DNA of 64,000 bases from Eutreptiella sp. 'Long Island Sound 2002' (taxonomy: Eukaryota; Euglenozoa; Euglenophyceae; Eutreptiales; Eutreptiaceae). A program made the translations under genes and the position numbers. Within the stretch, counting starts at the first letter, position 1; the number at the start of each line of letters is the position of its first letter. This document shows positions 1 to 11,900 of this stretch, one piece after another. The stretch is taken from the NCBI GenBank assembly GCA_964036045.1, contig OZ038382.1, positions 117,171,429 to 117,235,428 of the forward strand, given 5' to 3'. The notes under the pieces are model-generated. The model was not told where the DNA came from. It worked only from the letters and a program-made list of their open reading frames with translations, and did not search any database.

Positions 1-1
1 C

Positions 2-1900
2 ATCGTTGATGATCTTTCGATCAATGAGGAAGATAAACTTCAGTCCTTGGTTGCTGAGATGTACAGTGAGGATGTTCCTGTTGAAGTTTTGCTGTTGGCA
101 GCATCGGGGATTAGGGGTAATATTTTCTTGAGATTGAAGTCAGCCACACCGGTTGAGGGCAGGTTCTGGAAGGGTGTCATGGTAGCGTTGCTCAAGTGGA
201 TGCGTCCTCTTAGGCAGTCAGAAGAGGAAGGGCATCGCCTGCAAGCCAAACTAGCTGCAGAGGCTAATAGAAAACGCAACGTTATTTCCAGTCCTTCTTC
301 AGGTGCAGATGCGTCCAAGCCCTCTCCGTCCAAGCCAAAAAACTCCAAGAAACCGCGGGTAGAGGGAGTAGTCAGGGCACCAACGCTAGATGAATCGGCT
401 TGCACTGCACAGGGCAGTAACTCCGCTGAGCCACGACAGGCTAGTGCCTCCATCACTGATAATGTTTCACCGCCGGTGCAACAATGGCAAGCAGGGTCTG
501 GGCTAGGCAAAGTTATTGTTGAGAAGTCGCAGTCCACCACGGATCATTTGAAACCTATTCTGCTCAATGGGTTTGAACATACTGATGCCCTTGACTCCTT
601 TTTGGGTTGTGAAGCTGCCTTCGGTTAGTTGTCTCTCGACTACAGAGTCTATCGGGACATGCCGTCCCAATTTGGTGAGGTTGTCATGTTCGTTCCGTCC
701 AGCAGACTAGATCCCATCCCGGGAGGTAAGTACCGCGACAGCTTGCGCATCAGAGCATCCAGGGACCCATTGGGCCGCTCAGACCTCATTGAGGTGAAGG
801 AATTACAACTGGTTGAAGGACTGCGAAAAAGTGGCTCCCATATTCCTTAGCCTGCGCCTGCCAAAGAGGCTCCTGTGAGTACACCTGTTTCAGGTATGTT
901 TCTCTCGCCGTCTAAAATGCAATCCCCGGTGTGGTGTCTGTTTCCGCCCTTCTCCCCCTCTCATGCCTTCATTTCCATGTGGGGTTGGGGCTTTCAACGA
1001 GAGTTAGGGGAGATCATTAGATTCAGGGAGGTTGTGTCTGCTCACGCCATCGGGGGTCTGTCCAAGGTTTACGATGCCGCAGTAAAATCCACCGTGATAG
1101 GAGAGGATGACGACTCGCCGGAACACTCGGTCTCGGCTAAGGAGTGTGTAGAACTAGCAGTGAAACACAGAGATCATACGTTCTACGACGTGCGTGAATG
1201 GGCGGCTAAGGAGTTTTCAAAACGCAAAACGCTTACCAAGGTCAACAAAGTGCGTAAGAAGCTAAAAACGGGGGACTACTCTAAAGTGTCCTCAATTGCC
1301 CTAGGCCTTGACGCATCGTGGGGTCGGTTGGCCAGTGACGGGGTTCCCCCTCCTACTGTTGAGTGCAGTGATGCTGAACACCATCGGGTTTTGATATGTG
1401 GTGATCGAAAAGTGTCAGTTTGCCGCAACATGAGTCCTCAATGGACAGGCTTAACTAAGAAGGTAGAAACGATGGGGTCCAGACACGTGGCTTTGCTCGG
1501 TGTTCCCTCATCACCTGCGGATGCTACCCTCGTATGGTCAGCAACCATGGCGTGAGGCGATACTAAATTTCACATGTGTACCAATGCAGTTGTTTTGGGC
1601 AGGATGGGCGTGTTGGCGGCCCCAGTCCCTGTGAATTTTGTTGAACCGGAGTGTGTTCTTCCCCTTTCGGTGGTGGTCATTTCTTTACAATGGGGACGAC
1701 GGCACCAAGTGCTAGTCAAGTCGGGAAAGGCACTGGCAAGACACCGCAAAGAGATTGTGGATGACACTGCTGGGTGGTGGCAAGATGTCTGCAGAATGAC
1801 TGAGTGGGATCCCCTGTCTCGGGGATGGCTGACAGAAAAAATTCTGTGTCGATGCGTCCCGCAGGAAAGTGTCATGATGTTACATGTCTGGCTCAATTGA
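2..1900 (+). pseudogene. LINE-A 5' coding region (ORF1-like), partial and interrupted
   Basis: The frame is already open at base 2, so the true start lies upstream of the window. It stays open through 1900 if the in-frame stops TAG 626, TAG 848, TGA 1553 and TGA 1898 are passed. No second frame is needed, which argues for point mutations rather than long random decay. The translated region has a Lys/Ser/Pro-rich stretch around 290-360 (SKPSPSKPKNSKK), as in nucleic-acid-binding ORF1 proteins, but no named domain is recognised. It continues in the same frame into the endonuclease, so it may be the N-terminal part of a single polyprotein. Confidence 0.6.
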
Positions 1901-1918
1901 ACCCCCCCTCAGTGGTCG

Positions 1919-3382
1919 TTGCAGCACTATGAAGTGCAAGCGTGGAGCTCCATTTCTATTCCTGAGTCTGCCACCCCTGTTGCCTTGCCATGGGGCTGCC
2001 TGTGTGCTAATGTTCAGGGGTTAAATAGGTCAGTTGAAATACGCAGGACCAAGTGGGATGAAGTGGTTGAGATGTGTGTCACCTCAGATGCCAAGGAGCT
2101 GTTCATTCAAGAAACGTGGGGCTCAATGAAAAAGCTAGACAGGCGATACATTGATGGCTTTTGGCATCGCTCCTCTGCTCACTGCGATGTTGGTAAAGGC
2201 CTAGAAGTCTGGGTTTTGTCATCCTGGGCACAGTTCAAAATTGTTCTTCTGGATACTAACCACTGTTTTCTTGTGGTGGTCCACAATGCTTGGGGTTTGG
2301 GGGTCCTGGGTAGCGTACACATGGCACAGAGGTCTGACGAACTGTTATACAATCAACAGTTGGTGCATCTGATTTTCGGTCTCCAACAGCTATCAGTGTC
2401 GTGGCTCATCGTGGGGGGTGACTGGAATAGGGACATCCGCACGCATAAATTGTCAGTTGCCCTTCTTAAGTTTGTGGGTGCCCGAGTTGCGTTCATGCAG
2501 GGGAGGGTTCATGATCCCAAGGACTTTTGCATTATAAAAGAAGTCTCGGGGCAATCCTGCGGTATGTGGCTGAGAGAGGTTGGCGACCACCCAGTTGTTT
2601 GGATTCAAGGGTGTCAGACAGCAAAGACAGGAGCCACAGGATCTTTGATGCGCCCAGTTGAACCTCGCAATTGGGACCATGACAACAGAGTAATTTTTTC
2701 CAATCTCATGGAAACCATGAGTCTCGGCATCGGTGATGCGTCTAGTTGGCTGCAGGCCTATGGAGAGTGTATCTCAGTCGTCAACCATGTGGTGAGTAGT
2801 CCTAAATCTGAAGAGGTCCACTCAGAGCTGAAATCAGTAGTTGCGTCTCTCAAGGCCATTGCGGGCGGCCAGGGCTGGAGAGTGCAGCGCTCCCTAGAAT
2901 TCAGATTGTCCTCCAAATATTGGTCTACGGCGATTAGTGACTGGAAAGCTGTGTCAGGAACAGGTCTCACGGGGCGAACCATGAAGGTGCTGAAGTTGCA
3001 AGCAGCAAACCCGTTCATTGCATTACATCAGGTAACAGACACATCCTCTCAATCTCTGGTGACGGGTAGGGACATCCTACAGGTGTTGCCCAGGGAGTGT
3101 GTCCTGAAATACCCTGTGTGTTCCACTATTGTTCCTCCTGAGTGGGTTCAGTCTGTCATGCACCACAAGTATGTGCTGCATCTCACCCCTGTTGCAATCG
3201 AGGCCCGCAGGTACCTGATTCTCTCACAAGTGATGCAGGTCGCAGTAGAGTCCCTGTTGCGTATCTGGCACAAACTGACCAGTGCGACGGCAGGGGTTGA
3301 TTGTTTTTATACCAAATCTAGTGAAATGGATGGGGCTGGCGTCCCTCTTCAGAGTGACTCAGATACTCAGACTTCCCTTTGA
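1919..3382 (+). pseudogene. LINE-A AP-type endonuclease domain and linker
   Basis: This is an exonuclease/endonuclease/phosphatase fold of the LINE type, which nicks target DNA to prime reverse transcription. Visible motifs are ANVQGLN near the start (about 2009-2030), a QETWGS motif with the metal-binding Glu (about 2106-2123) and VGGDWNRD (about 2410-2433), equivalent to the GDFN motif. A typical SDH motif is replaced by GDHPVVW (about 2582-2602). The rest is the poorly conserved linker to the RT. The frame is the same as the upstream ORF1-like region, and the RT follows in another frame after an overlap of about 100 bases. Confidence 0.75.
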
Positions 3383-4670
3383 TCAGTGGCCTTCGGAGGT
3401 CTTCTTGGCTCTACACCTTACATTAAAAAAATCTGCGGGTGACAATGTCAATGTTAATACCAGGCCTATTAAACTTCTCTCAGCCCTATTTCGCATACAA
3501 GCTGAACTGTATGCCCCTTTGATTCAGCTGGCCACAGCACCAAATGAGTCGGGGTGTAGACAGTATGCAGGGTTTAAAGGGTCTTCCGCACCTGCCCTGC
3601 GCTGCATGCTACACACAGTGATCACCCAATCCCTGGCGGTGGGAGGTGATGTTATGACGATGTTTTTGGATTTCTCTGGTGCCTTTGATGAAATCAACAG
3701 GCGAGCCATTCTGAGGGTTGCTGATATGTATCCGTTTTTACGTGGAGTTGTGCATGAAGTGGTTCATCACTACATGTCCTTCAGGCAATACGTGGTTTCT
3801 GCCCTGGGCCTATCGGAGTCGTATAGTCAAGTAGAGGGTGTCCTTCAAGGGGGGAGTTTAGATCCACTTTTTTACATACTTGCGGTTAATTTGATACATC
3901 TTGCCATGCGTCAACTGGGGGTTTGGGTTCCGGTATGTGTTCCTCCCTCGGTAGAAATGATTGCTTCTCTGGGCTATGTAGACGACATAGTGGGGTTTTC
4001 TAGCATAGACGACACACAGCGAGTGGCCGACCACCTTCGTGTTATTATTGACTGCGTCGGACAGCGCAACAATAGCTCCAAAATGAACGTTCAAGTACTT
4101 CAGGTCAAGCAAGGCTCAGTCTGCAGTGTCAGCAAATCGGTCGTCTGGGACGACAAGCCAGTGTGGTCCACCAGTAGACACCAACACATAAAATTCCTGG
4201 GGGGAAACGCTAATATTTTGGGAGGGTTCCCTACCATCAAAAAAGTCATTACAAGGTGGTCTCGAACGGTCATCAGCAGGCTGCGAGGGTGGCCCGTGTC
4301 TGTGGGTGTGGCACACACTGTGATAGAAGGACTTGTATTCAACAGGCTTGTGTTTCGCTGCTGTGTGAATGTGCCAACGGACGTGCAAATCAGTTCAGTG
4401 ACAGGGTCCATATGCAGGGTGTACAGACTGGTCTTTGGGTTGGCCCCCAATACTCCACGTGCCTGCATAGTTTCCATTCTAGGAAGAGCTGCCCCAGATC
4501 ACGTTCTTTGGGTCACAGTCATCAATGAACTTTTTAAGTCTCTAAATGGGCCCAACGCCCTGCTGGCCCAATCTGCGTGGGCACACTGGTCGAACCCGTG
4601 CCTACATCGCTTTGACAGCGACTCTCAGCGCATTCAGTCCAGTCTCCAAAGCTTGGGCAATCAGTTTCGC
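3282..4670 (+). pseudogene. LINE-A reverse transcriptase domain
   Basis: This domain copies the element RNA at the nicked target. The conserved RT blocks are present in order: an RPIKLLS block (about 3462-3482), motif A FLDFSGAFDE (about 3664-3693), motif B VLQGGSLDPLFY (about 3840-3873) and motif C YVDDIVGF (3976-3999) with both catalytic aspartates. The frame differs from the endonuclease, and the change falls between 3282 and 3382. The domain itself has no internal stop, and its catalytic residues look intact. Confidence 0.9.
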
Positions 4671-6161
4671 AAACTCGGGTCAGGTCAAGGGGCTAAGTGG
4701 TGTGTGAAACCGCCTCGGGGGGGTGCTTTCCCTACAATTTTGTATGTTTTTGGTGATGCGAGCCTCAAGGATTGCTGGGGGGGAGCGGCAAAAGTTGTGG
4801 ACAGTCAGGGCCAAGTGTGGCTGGAGTACAGTGTCTCCCTCTCTGCTATTGGTCTCAGCACCAAGTTGGTAGAAGCCTCTGTTGTGTTGTCTGCTGTAGT
4901 TGCCATTGCCGAATTTGTCTCCTCCCATGGCGTGTGCTTAGAAGAAATCTGAGTGTGGTCTGACTGTTTATCAGCTGTGCAGTCTCTGCAATCCAGAGAC
5001 ATGGCGGACAAAACTGCATCAATCATGGACAGGGTTGTCGCACACTTTGTCTTGACGCATCTTCCGGTTCAGATGGGTTGGGTGCCAGCACAGCACGATA
5101 CGGAAATTGATGACTGGATATCATCGTTCAACTCCGGAACGGATTCTGAAGCGAAAGTTGGTGCGCGCGGTGAGCGTCAGGAGGTCTCAGTTCTTGATGT
5201 ATGGCTGGACAGAGATTCCATTCTTCCATTCCAAGCTGACAGATTGATAGTTGACCTCAAGCGTCATTTGCTTAGTCAATCTGATGATGCTCTCCTCAGC
5301 GTCTCTTCCTCTTGCTCACCCACCCCTCCGGAGAGATCATGGCGCATGGTGCTACCCGAATCCGTCTCACGGCTCAAGTGCTGGGTGCAGCTGCAGCCAT
5401 TAGGAATAGAGCATTGGGGACGCATAAGGGCTTGGAGTGTGTATGCGTCAGCAAACCAGTGGGAGTGGCAGCTCAGAGAAGCAGAATGTTCACTGTGCTC
5501 CATGTGGTGCCACTCGGTAACACAACATAGATTCCAGGAATGCATTTTTACTAAAGTGCGGGCTCTTGCTTGGTCTGGACATGTCTGCGAAGTTTTGTGT
5601 GCTGCGGGCATTCCCCGTAACCGTATCGCTCTTCGATGGGGGGGTGTTGAGATTTTGGGACATCCGGGTCTGTTCATTGTTTGGTGTCATCGTGCGAAGG
5701 GAGCTCCCATATCTGATTCCTCGAAATCAGTGAAGCCTTTGTGGCCCATATGGCTGGGGTTAGGCCCAATTAGGGGTAATTCGCTGGTTCTCTCCAAATT
5801 GGGTGTCAGTCAACCGCATATCCAGATTTATCAAGTCCTAGAGTGCGCGTATGCCATGGTACACGGTGGGTACGATATAGATAATGTCCGACCTCTGTGT
5901 CCTCTGTTTCATTCTTAGTGGGCTGCAGGAATGAACTCAGGTGTGCTGCTGGGGTTTCAGACGCCAACTGCATATCTGGACAGTCACACTCCCTCCAACC
6001 TGCTCTGGGTTCTTTTCTCGTCTGTCAAGGGGAAAGGATACGTAGGGCATGTTCTGGTGAGTTGCAAGGGGACAGTTAAGATGACGGTCTGGCACTCGAA
6101 AGTCCCCTCCGTATGGAATCTGCGAATGCCAAGGGAACCTTCATTCTGTCTTCAGAGAGGC
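4671..6161 (+). pseudogene. LINE-A RNase H domain and C-terminal CCHC finger
   Basis: RNase H removes RNA from the RNA:DNA hybrid. The four acidic positions can be picked out: FGDASL (about 4750), KLVEASV (about 4864), WSDCLSAVQ (4956-4982) and the WVPAQHD..IDDW block (about 5080-5120). An in-frame TGA at 4950 sits between the second and third motifs; reading it as Arg (CGA) restores an ordinary RNase H strand. A CCHC finger, CSLC...H..C, lies at 5487-5543 and is the usual LINE C-terminal finger. A TAG at 5916 interrupts the same frame, which continues to about 6160. Confidence 0.82.
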
Positions 6162-6162
6162 A

Positions 6163-6561
6163 ATGAGGAGACAACTGGGGGGGAGGGGTGTGTATTGGTG
6201 CCTCCTGGGTGTGCAATGGCCATGGGAGGGGCTTCGCCAGGATTCGGGACTCAAGCTGTGGCGTTTTATGGTGCGGACAGAGCAGTCCTGTCTGTCACTG
6301 GGGTGGGTTATTTCTGATGCCTCTCACTCCCGTGGTGTTCCCCCGCCTGTGGTGAAACCTGTTCTAGATATAGAATTTGGTAACCGTCTCTCTTAAGGCC
6401 GTGCGAACAAGTATCAGCCAGATTCTGGGAGGCACAGATCGACATCGGCTCCCAGCACGACTTATGGGTCATACCACTATGCCTATTCTGGGTCTAAGGG
6501 AAGCAAAGGAGGATCCATGGGTAAGCAGGGTGGCAAAGGCAAGGGGAAACACATGTACTAA
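6163..6561 (+). pseudogene. LINE-A basic C-terminal tail
   Basis: After a frame change near the G run at 6178-6186, the third frame continues the protein. It contains a TAA at 6394 (a possible CAA change) and ends at TAA 6559-6561. The last 40 residues are rich in Lys, Gly and Ser (SGSKGSKGGSMGKQGGKGKG), a plausible RNA-binding tail. The following 196 bases are untranslated and contain a few AAATC units (6737-6757) just before the (TATG)n array. Confidence 0.55.
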
Positions 6562-6757
6562 GTCGACATAACACGTGCTTTCAGAAGGGAGTGGCCTGGG
6601 TCGGCAGTCACATCCTTGCTAAGTCACTTTCGTTCAGAGATTTGATTTGCTTTGTGTTCGGTGTGTAGGTTGTAGGGGAGGGTTGCTGTGGAACTTGGAA
6701 GGGGACTGGTCGGAACCCAGACAAAGCGGATTTTTCAAATCAAATCAAAATCAAATC

Positions 6758-6850
6758 ATGTATGTATGTATGTATGTATGTATGTATGTATGTATGTATG
6801 TATGTATGTATGTATGTATGTATGTATGTATGTATGTATGTATGTATGTA
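6758..6850 (+). repeat. (TATG)n microsatellite at the LINE-A 3' end
   Basis: About 23 uninterrupted tetranucleotide units directly follow the LINE-A 3' end. Like the arrays at 20250, 26757, 35115 and 46101, it marks an element boundary. Confidence 0.97.
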
Positions 6851-6946
6851 CCTGCGGCTCACTTGGAAATGTCAAGTTGGGGCGCAGTTGGGCTCGTGGG
6901 CCCCTTCCAGGAAGAACCTCGGATTCGCCGGGGGGGACTCCGCTAT
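6851..6946 (+). repeat. 3'-tail fragment of the GC-rich element
   Basis: About 96 bases between two microsatellites. Its right half (6895-6946) matches the tails at 13170-13225 and 35060-35114, sharing the string CCTCGGATTCG and ending CTCCGCTA. It is therefore a severely 5'-truncated copy of the GC-rich element tail, followed by (TAGG)n. Confidence 0.8.
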
Positions 6947-7043
6947 AGGTAGGTAGGTAGGTAGGTAGGTAGGTAGGTAGGTAGGTAGGTAGGTAGGTAG
7001 GTAGGTAGGTAGTTAGGTAGGTAGGTAGGTAGGTAGGCAGGTA
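6947..7043 (+). repeat. (TAGG)n microsatellite
   Basis: About 24 tetranucleotide units with one or two variant units lie between the truncated tail fragment and the (TTG)n start of GC-rich element copy 1. Confidence 0.97.
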
Positions 7044-8071
7044 GTTGTTGTTGTTGTCGTTAGGGCACCTAGCACGTGCCGGCGGGAGAAATTGCCAGAC
7101 ACGCTGTCCCTGGGCAGGGCGCAAGGGAGCAGTCGGCCGGCGTCACGCTGGCCGGGCGTGTGCCGACAACGACCGAGGGGGGGGGGGGGGGGGGTTCCGC
7201 CTTCTGTCTGTGGGGGGGAGGGGGCGTGTGTCGCTGTGAGAGGGACCACCTGCCCATGCGACCCTGGTTCCCTCCCCCGCCGTGGGAGGAGGGCGTGCGC
7301 ACCTGTGCGAAACGGAGGCAGGATGGGGGGCGGGATGGAGGGACCACGTGTCCGGGGATCTGCGGGGCCCCGGTTCCCCTTGCTTCCAGCCACCACTCCC
7401 CCGCGACAGGGGAGGGGGCTACGTCCTGTGCGGAGGTGGAGTAAGGGAGTGGAGGGGGCGGGGAGTATGTATGGTCTATCCCCAGGTGCCCGTCCCTCTG
7501 TCCCGCGTGTGGGAGGCCGCGCGGCACGGCCGGCGGGGGGTCCAGGCCTGGGCGGCGCGTGGGTAGCGGCGGGCGGCCGAGGCGGAGGCGGCGCCATGCG
7601 GGTGCGGGGCCCGTGGCGGTCGCGGGGCGGTGTGGGCGGACCGACCCGGCCGGCGGTGGCCCTGAGAGCCCCACTCCATGAAGTCGGCGCGCCGGGGGCA
7701 CGCGCGCCGCGCTGGCCTGGCCGCGGGGGGCGCGTGTGCAAGGGCATTGGCGCGCCCGATGCGGGCCCCACTGCGGGCCGCGGGACCAGCAGCAAGCTTC
7801 AAGCGTGGCCTGAGGGCCGAGGCCGGGGCCGGGCGCGTGGGTAGCGGCAATCAGCCAAGGCGGAGGCGGCGTCATGCGGGTGCGGGGCCCGTGGCGGCCG
7901 CGGGGCGGCGCGGGCGGACCGGCCGGTGGTCGGCGGCGGTCTTGACAGCCCCACTCCATGGGGTCGGCGGGCGCGCCATGGTCACGCGCGCCGCGCAGGC
8001 CTGGCTGCGGGGGGCGCGTGTGCAAGGGCGCCGGCGCGCCCGATGAGGGCCCCTCTGTGGGCTGCGGGTCC
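7044..8071 (+). repeat. GC-rich element copy 1, head region
   Basis: It starts with (TTG)n and a conserved ~130-base head (ACGTGCCGGCGGGAGAAATT at about 7075) that recurs at 20338 and 26950. A poly-G tract is at 7178-7194. Bases 7210-7400 resemble 27120-27290. Two ~280-base subrepeats follow (reference points 7594 and 7872), which also occur as a pair at 21089 and 21371. Long reading frames on both strands reflect the lack of stops in GC-rich DNA; no protein family is recognised. Confidence 0.75.
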
Positions 8072-8345
8072 GGCGGCAAGGGCGCAGCGTGGGGCTGCGC
8101 CGGGGCGGGGTATGGGGCCGCGCAGGGGCGTAGCTGCGTGGGGCCGCGCAGGGGCGTAGCTGCGTGGGGCCGCGCAGGGGCGCAGCGTGGGGCTGCGTAG
8201 GGGCTGCGCAGGGGCGCAGCGTGGTGCGGTGCAGGGGCGCAGCCGTGCGGGGCGGCGCAGGGGCGCAGCAGTGTGGGGCCGCACAGGGGCGCGGCGCGGG
8301 GCTGCGGAAGGGCGCAGCGTGGGGCTGCGTAGGGGCGGTGGGGGC
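8072..8345 (+). repeat. Short block of the hairpin minisatellite
   Basis: About ten units of the same 23-26 base repeat that fills 8912-12760, here ahead of the end block. Each unit contains GCTGCG...CGCAGC self-complementary arms. Confidence 0.8.
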
Positions 8346-8911
8346 ACGGCGTGCACGTTGGGGGGGGGGGGGGGGGGCTGTGGGATGGTGGGTGGGTGCG
8401 CGCGCGCGAGGGGGACGGGGGTGCGGTGAGCACAGCCGCAGAACGTCACCATGCGGCCGACCGGGCGGAGGAGCAGCCGGGGCTGGCCAAAGTTGGCCGG
8501 GGAGCCCGGGGCGCTCGAGGTGTCGGGGGGGCCGCGGTCAGCGGTGGGGCCCGCACCCCGCTCGGCGGGGACGAATTCCGCCGAGCATCATCCACGCGGG
8601 CGAATCCTGGTGGAGGCAGGGGGGAGCGCCACGCCGTCCCCTCGCGGCCGAACCGGACCGGGACGGGCCCCGCCGGAGGGATATCGGGGGGGCGGGCGGG
8701 GCTGGGCTCCGGGGCTCCGGGGCCCGGGTCCCTGGTGGTTGTGGGCCGGCGCGGGGGAGACCGGGCGGGCCTCTGGGCTGTGGCTGGTGAGGGGGGGCGT
8801 GGAAGGGCCGGGCGGGCTCGGGGGCGAACCCCGAGAGGCCCCCGGGGGCTGGGCGAGGGCTCCCGAGGGCGGCCGTTCCTTGAGGGGGGTGGGGGGGTGG
8901 CTCCCTGCCCG
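8346..8911 (+). repeat. GC-rich element end block, first copy
   Basis: It includes a poly-G tract (8359-8377) and a sequence whose reverse complement occurs at 32740-32940. Bases 8520-8911 match 34420-34810 in direct orientation. Bases 8769-8911 are repeated directly at 12761-12909, so this block and its partner bracket the main minisatellite array. Confidence 0.78.
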
Positions 8912-11900
8912 GGCTGCGCAGGGGCGCATCGTGGTGCGGTGCAAGGGGCGCAGCCGTGTGGGGCGGCGCAGGGGCGCAGCAGTGTGGGGCCGCGCAGGGG
9001 TGCAGCGTGCGGCCGCGCAGCGGTGCAGCGTGGGGCCGCGGAGGAGCGTGGCGTGGGGCCGCGTATGGGCGCGGCGCGGGGCTGCGCAGGGGTGCAGCGT
9101 GGGGCCGCGGAGGAGCGCGGCGTGATGCCGCGTATGGGCGCGGCAAGGGGCCGCGCAGGGGAGCGGCGCGGGGCTGCGCAGGGGCGCAGCGCGGGGCCGC
9201 GCAGGGGCGCAGCAGCGTGAAGCTGAGCGGGGGCGCAGCGTGGGGCTGCGCAGGGGCGCAGCGCGGGGCCGAGCAGGGGCGTAACGTGGGGCTGCGCAGG
9301 AGCGCAGTAGTGTGGGACTGAGCAGGGGCGCAGCGTGGGGCTGGGCAGACGCAGCGTGGGGCCGCGCAAGAGTGCAGCGTGGGGCCGCGGATGGGCGCGG
9401 CAAGGGGCCGTGCAGGGGCGCGGCGTGGGGCCGCGCAGGGGTGCAGCAGTGTTGGGCTGCGCAGGGGCGCAGCGTGGGGTTCAGCAGGGGTGCAGCGTGG
9501 GGCTCTGCAGGGGCGTGGGGCTGTGCAGGGGCGCAGCAGCGTGGGGCTGCGCAGGGGCGCAGCGTGGGGTTGAGTAAGGGCGCAGCGTGGGGCCGCGCAC
9601 GGGCGCAGCAGCGTGGGGCGGCGCACAGGCGCAGCAGTCTGGGGCTGCGCAGGGCCGCAGCGCGGGGCTGCGGAGGGGCGCAGCAGCGTGGGGCTGCGCC
9701 GGGGCGCGGCATGGGGCCGTGAAGGGGCGCAGCAGCGTGGGGCTGCGCAAGGGCGCAGCGTGGGGCTGAGTAGGGGCGCAGCGTGGGGCTGCGTAGGAGC
9801 GCAGCGCGGTGCGGTGCAGGGGCGCAGCAGTGTGGGGCGGCGCAGGGGCGCAGCAGTGTGGGGCTGCGCAGGGGCGCAGCGCGGGGCTGCGCAGGGGCGC
9901 AGCGCGGGGCCGCGCATGGGCGCGGCATGGGGTCGTGGAGGGGTGCAGCAGCTTGGGCGTGCGCAGGGGCGCAGCGTGGGGCTGCACAGGGGCGCAGCGC
10001 GGGGCCGCGTATGGGCGTGGCATGGGGCCGTGAAGGGGCGCGGCGCGGGGCCGCGCAGGGGCGCAGCAGCGTGCGGCTGCGCAGGGGCGTAGCAGTACGG
10101 GGCTGCGCCAGGGTGTAGCGTGGGGCCACGGATTGGGCGCAGCGGGGGGCTGCGTAGGGGCGCAGCAGCGTTGGGCTGCGTAGGGGCGCAGCGTGGGGCT
10201 GCGCGGGGCGGCAGCAAGGGGCTGCGCGGGGGCGCAGCAAGGGGCCGTGCAGGGGCGCAGTAGCGTGGGGCTGCGCAGGGGCGCAGCGTGGGACTGCGCC
10301 GGGGCGCGGCATGGGGCCGTGAAGGGGCGTAGCGTGGGGTGGGGCTGCGCAAGGGCGCAGCGTGGGGTTGAGTAGGGGCGCAGCGCGGGGCTGCGCAGGG
10401 GCGCAGCGTGGTGCGGCGTAGGGGCGCAGCAGTGTGGGGCTGCGTAGGGGCGCAGCAGCGTGGGGCTGCGCAGGGGCGCAGCGCGGGGCCGCGTATGGGC
10501 GCGGCATGGGGCCGTGGAGGGGTGCAGCAGCGTGGGGCAGCGCAGGTGCGCAGCGTGGAGCCGCGTAGGGGCGCAGCGTGGGGCCGCGCAGGGGCGCAGC
10601 GTGGTGCAGCGCAGGGGCGCAGCAGTGTGGGGAGGCGCAGGGGCGCAGCAGTGTGGGGCTGCGCAGGGGCGCAGTAGCGTGGGGCCGCGCAGGGGAGCAG
10701 CGCGGGGCTGGGCCGGGGCGCAGCGTGGGGCCGCGCAAGAGTGCACCGTGGGGCCGCGTATGAGCGTGGCATGGGGCCGTGAAGGGGCGCGGCGCGGGGC
10801 CGCGCACGGGTGCAGCAGCGTGGGGCTGCGCAGGGGTGTAGCAGCGTGGGGCTGCGCCAGGGCGCAGCGAGGGGCTGCGAATGGGGAGCAGCAGGGGGCT
10901 GCCTGGGGGCCCAGCAGCGTTGGGCTGTGCAGGGGCGCAGCGTGGGGCTGCGCGAGGGCGCGGCAAGGGGCCGTGCAGGGGCGCGGCGCGGGGCCGCACA
11001 GGGGCGCAGCAGCATGGGGCTGCGCAGGGGCGCAGCGTGGGGTTGCGCAGGGGCGCAGCAGCGTGGGGCTGCGCCAAGGCGCAGTATGGGGCCGCGAAGG
11101 GGCGCAGCAGCGTGGGGCTGCGCAAGGGTGAAGCGTGGGGCTGAGTAGGGGCGCAACATGGGGCTGCGCAGGGGCGCAGCGTGGTGCCGCGCAGGGGCAC
11201 AGTAGCGTGGTGCGGCGCAGGGGCGCATCGCGGGGCTGCGCAGCGGCGCAGCAGCGTGGGGCTGCGCAGGGGCGCGCATGGGCGCGGCATGGGGTCGTGG
11301 AGGGGTGTAGCAGCGTGGGGCTACGCAGGGGCGCAGCGTGGGGCTGCATAGGGGCGCAGCGTGGTGCTGCGCAGGGGCGCAGCGTGGGGCTGCGTAGGGG
11401 CGCAGCGTGGTGCTGCGCAGGGGCGCAGCGTGGTGCGGCGCAGGGGCGAAGCGCGGGGTTGCGCAGGGGCGCAACAGCGTGGGGCCGCGCAGGGGAGCAG
11501 CAGCGTGGGGCTGCGCACGGGCGCAGCAGCCCGGGGCTGCGCTGGAGTGGAGCGTGGGGCGGCGCAGGGGCGCAGCAGCGTAGGGCTGCGCAGGGGCGCA
11601 GCGTGGTGCGGCGCAGGGGCGCAGCGTGGGGCCGCGTAGGGGCGAAGCGCGGGGTTGCGCAGGGGCGCAACAGCGTGGGGCCGCGCAGGGGAGCAGCAGC
11701 GTGGGGCTGCGCAGGGGCGCAGCAGCCCGGGGCTGCGCTGGAGTGCAGCGTGGGGCTGCGCAGGGGCGCAGCAGCGTGGTGCTGCGTAGGGGCGCAGCAG
11801 CACGGGTCTGCTCAGGGGCGTAGCAGCGTGGTGCTGCGCAGGGGCGCAGCAGCGTGGGGCTGCGCAGGGGCGCAGCAGCGTGGGGCTGCGTAGGGGCGCA

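Larger units (their letters stand above)
1..6757 (+). mobile_element. LINE-A: decayed non-LTR retrotransposon, 5' end outside window
   Basis: One plus-strand coding path runs from the window edge to about 6561: ORF1-like region, APE-type endonuclease, reverse transcriptase, RNase H, CCHC finger and a basic tail. The element ends in a long (TATG)n array, as a LINE 3' tail or target would. The path has two frame changes (within 3282-3382 and near 6165-6185, beside a G run) and in-frame stops at 626, 848, 1553, 1898, 4950, 5916 and 6394, so it is not a standard functional gene. Base composition is clearly less GC-rich than LINE-B, C and D. The domain order (EN-RT-RNH-CCHC) is that of the I-like group of LINEs; the clade assignment is inferred. 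Confidence 0.88.

Noticed and set aside
1-6561. A variant genetic code (TGA and TAG read as amino acids) to explain the open LINE frames
   Set aside because: The stops include TAA as well, the INTS2-like exon ends normally at TAG, and the elements also carry true frame changes. Decay by C-to-T mutation explains the data more simply.
7210-7850. Protein genes on either strand in the GC-rich heads
   Set aside because: Overlapping long frames on both strands with Gly/Arg/Pro-rich composition and no conserved motif. The sequence similarity among the three heads is at the DNA level and includes homopolymer length changes that would shift any frame.
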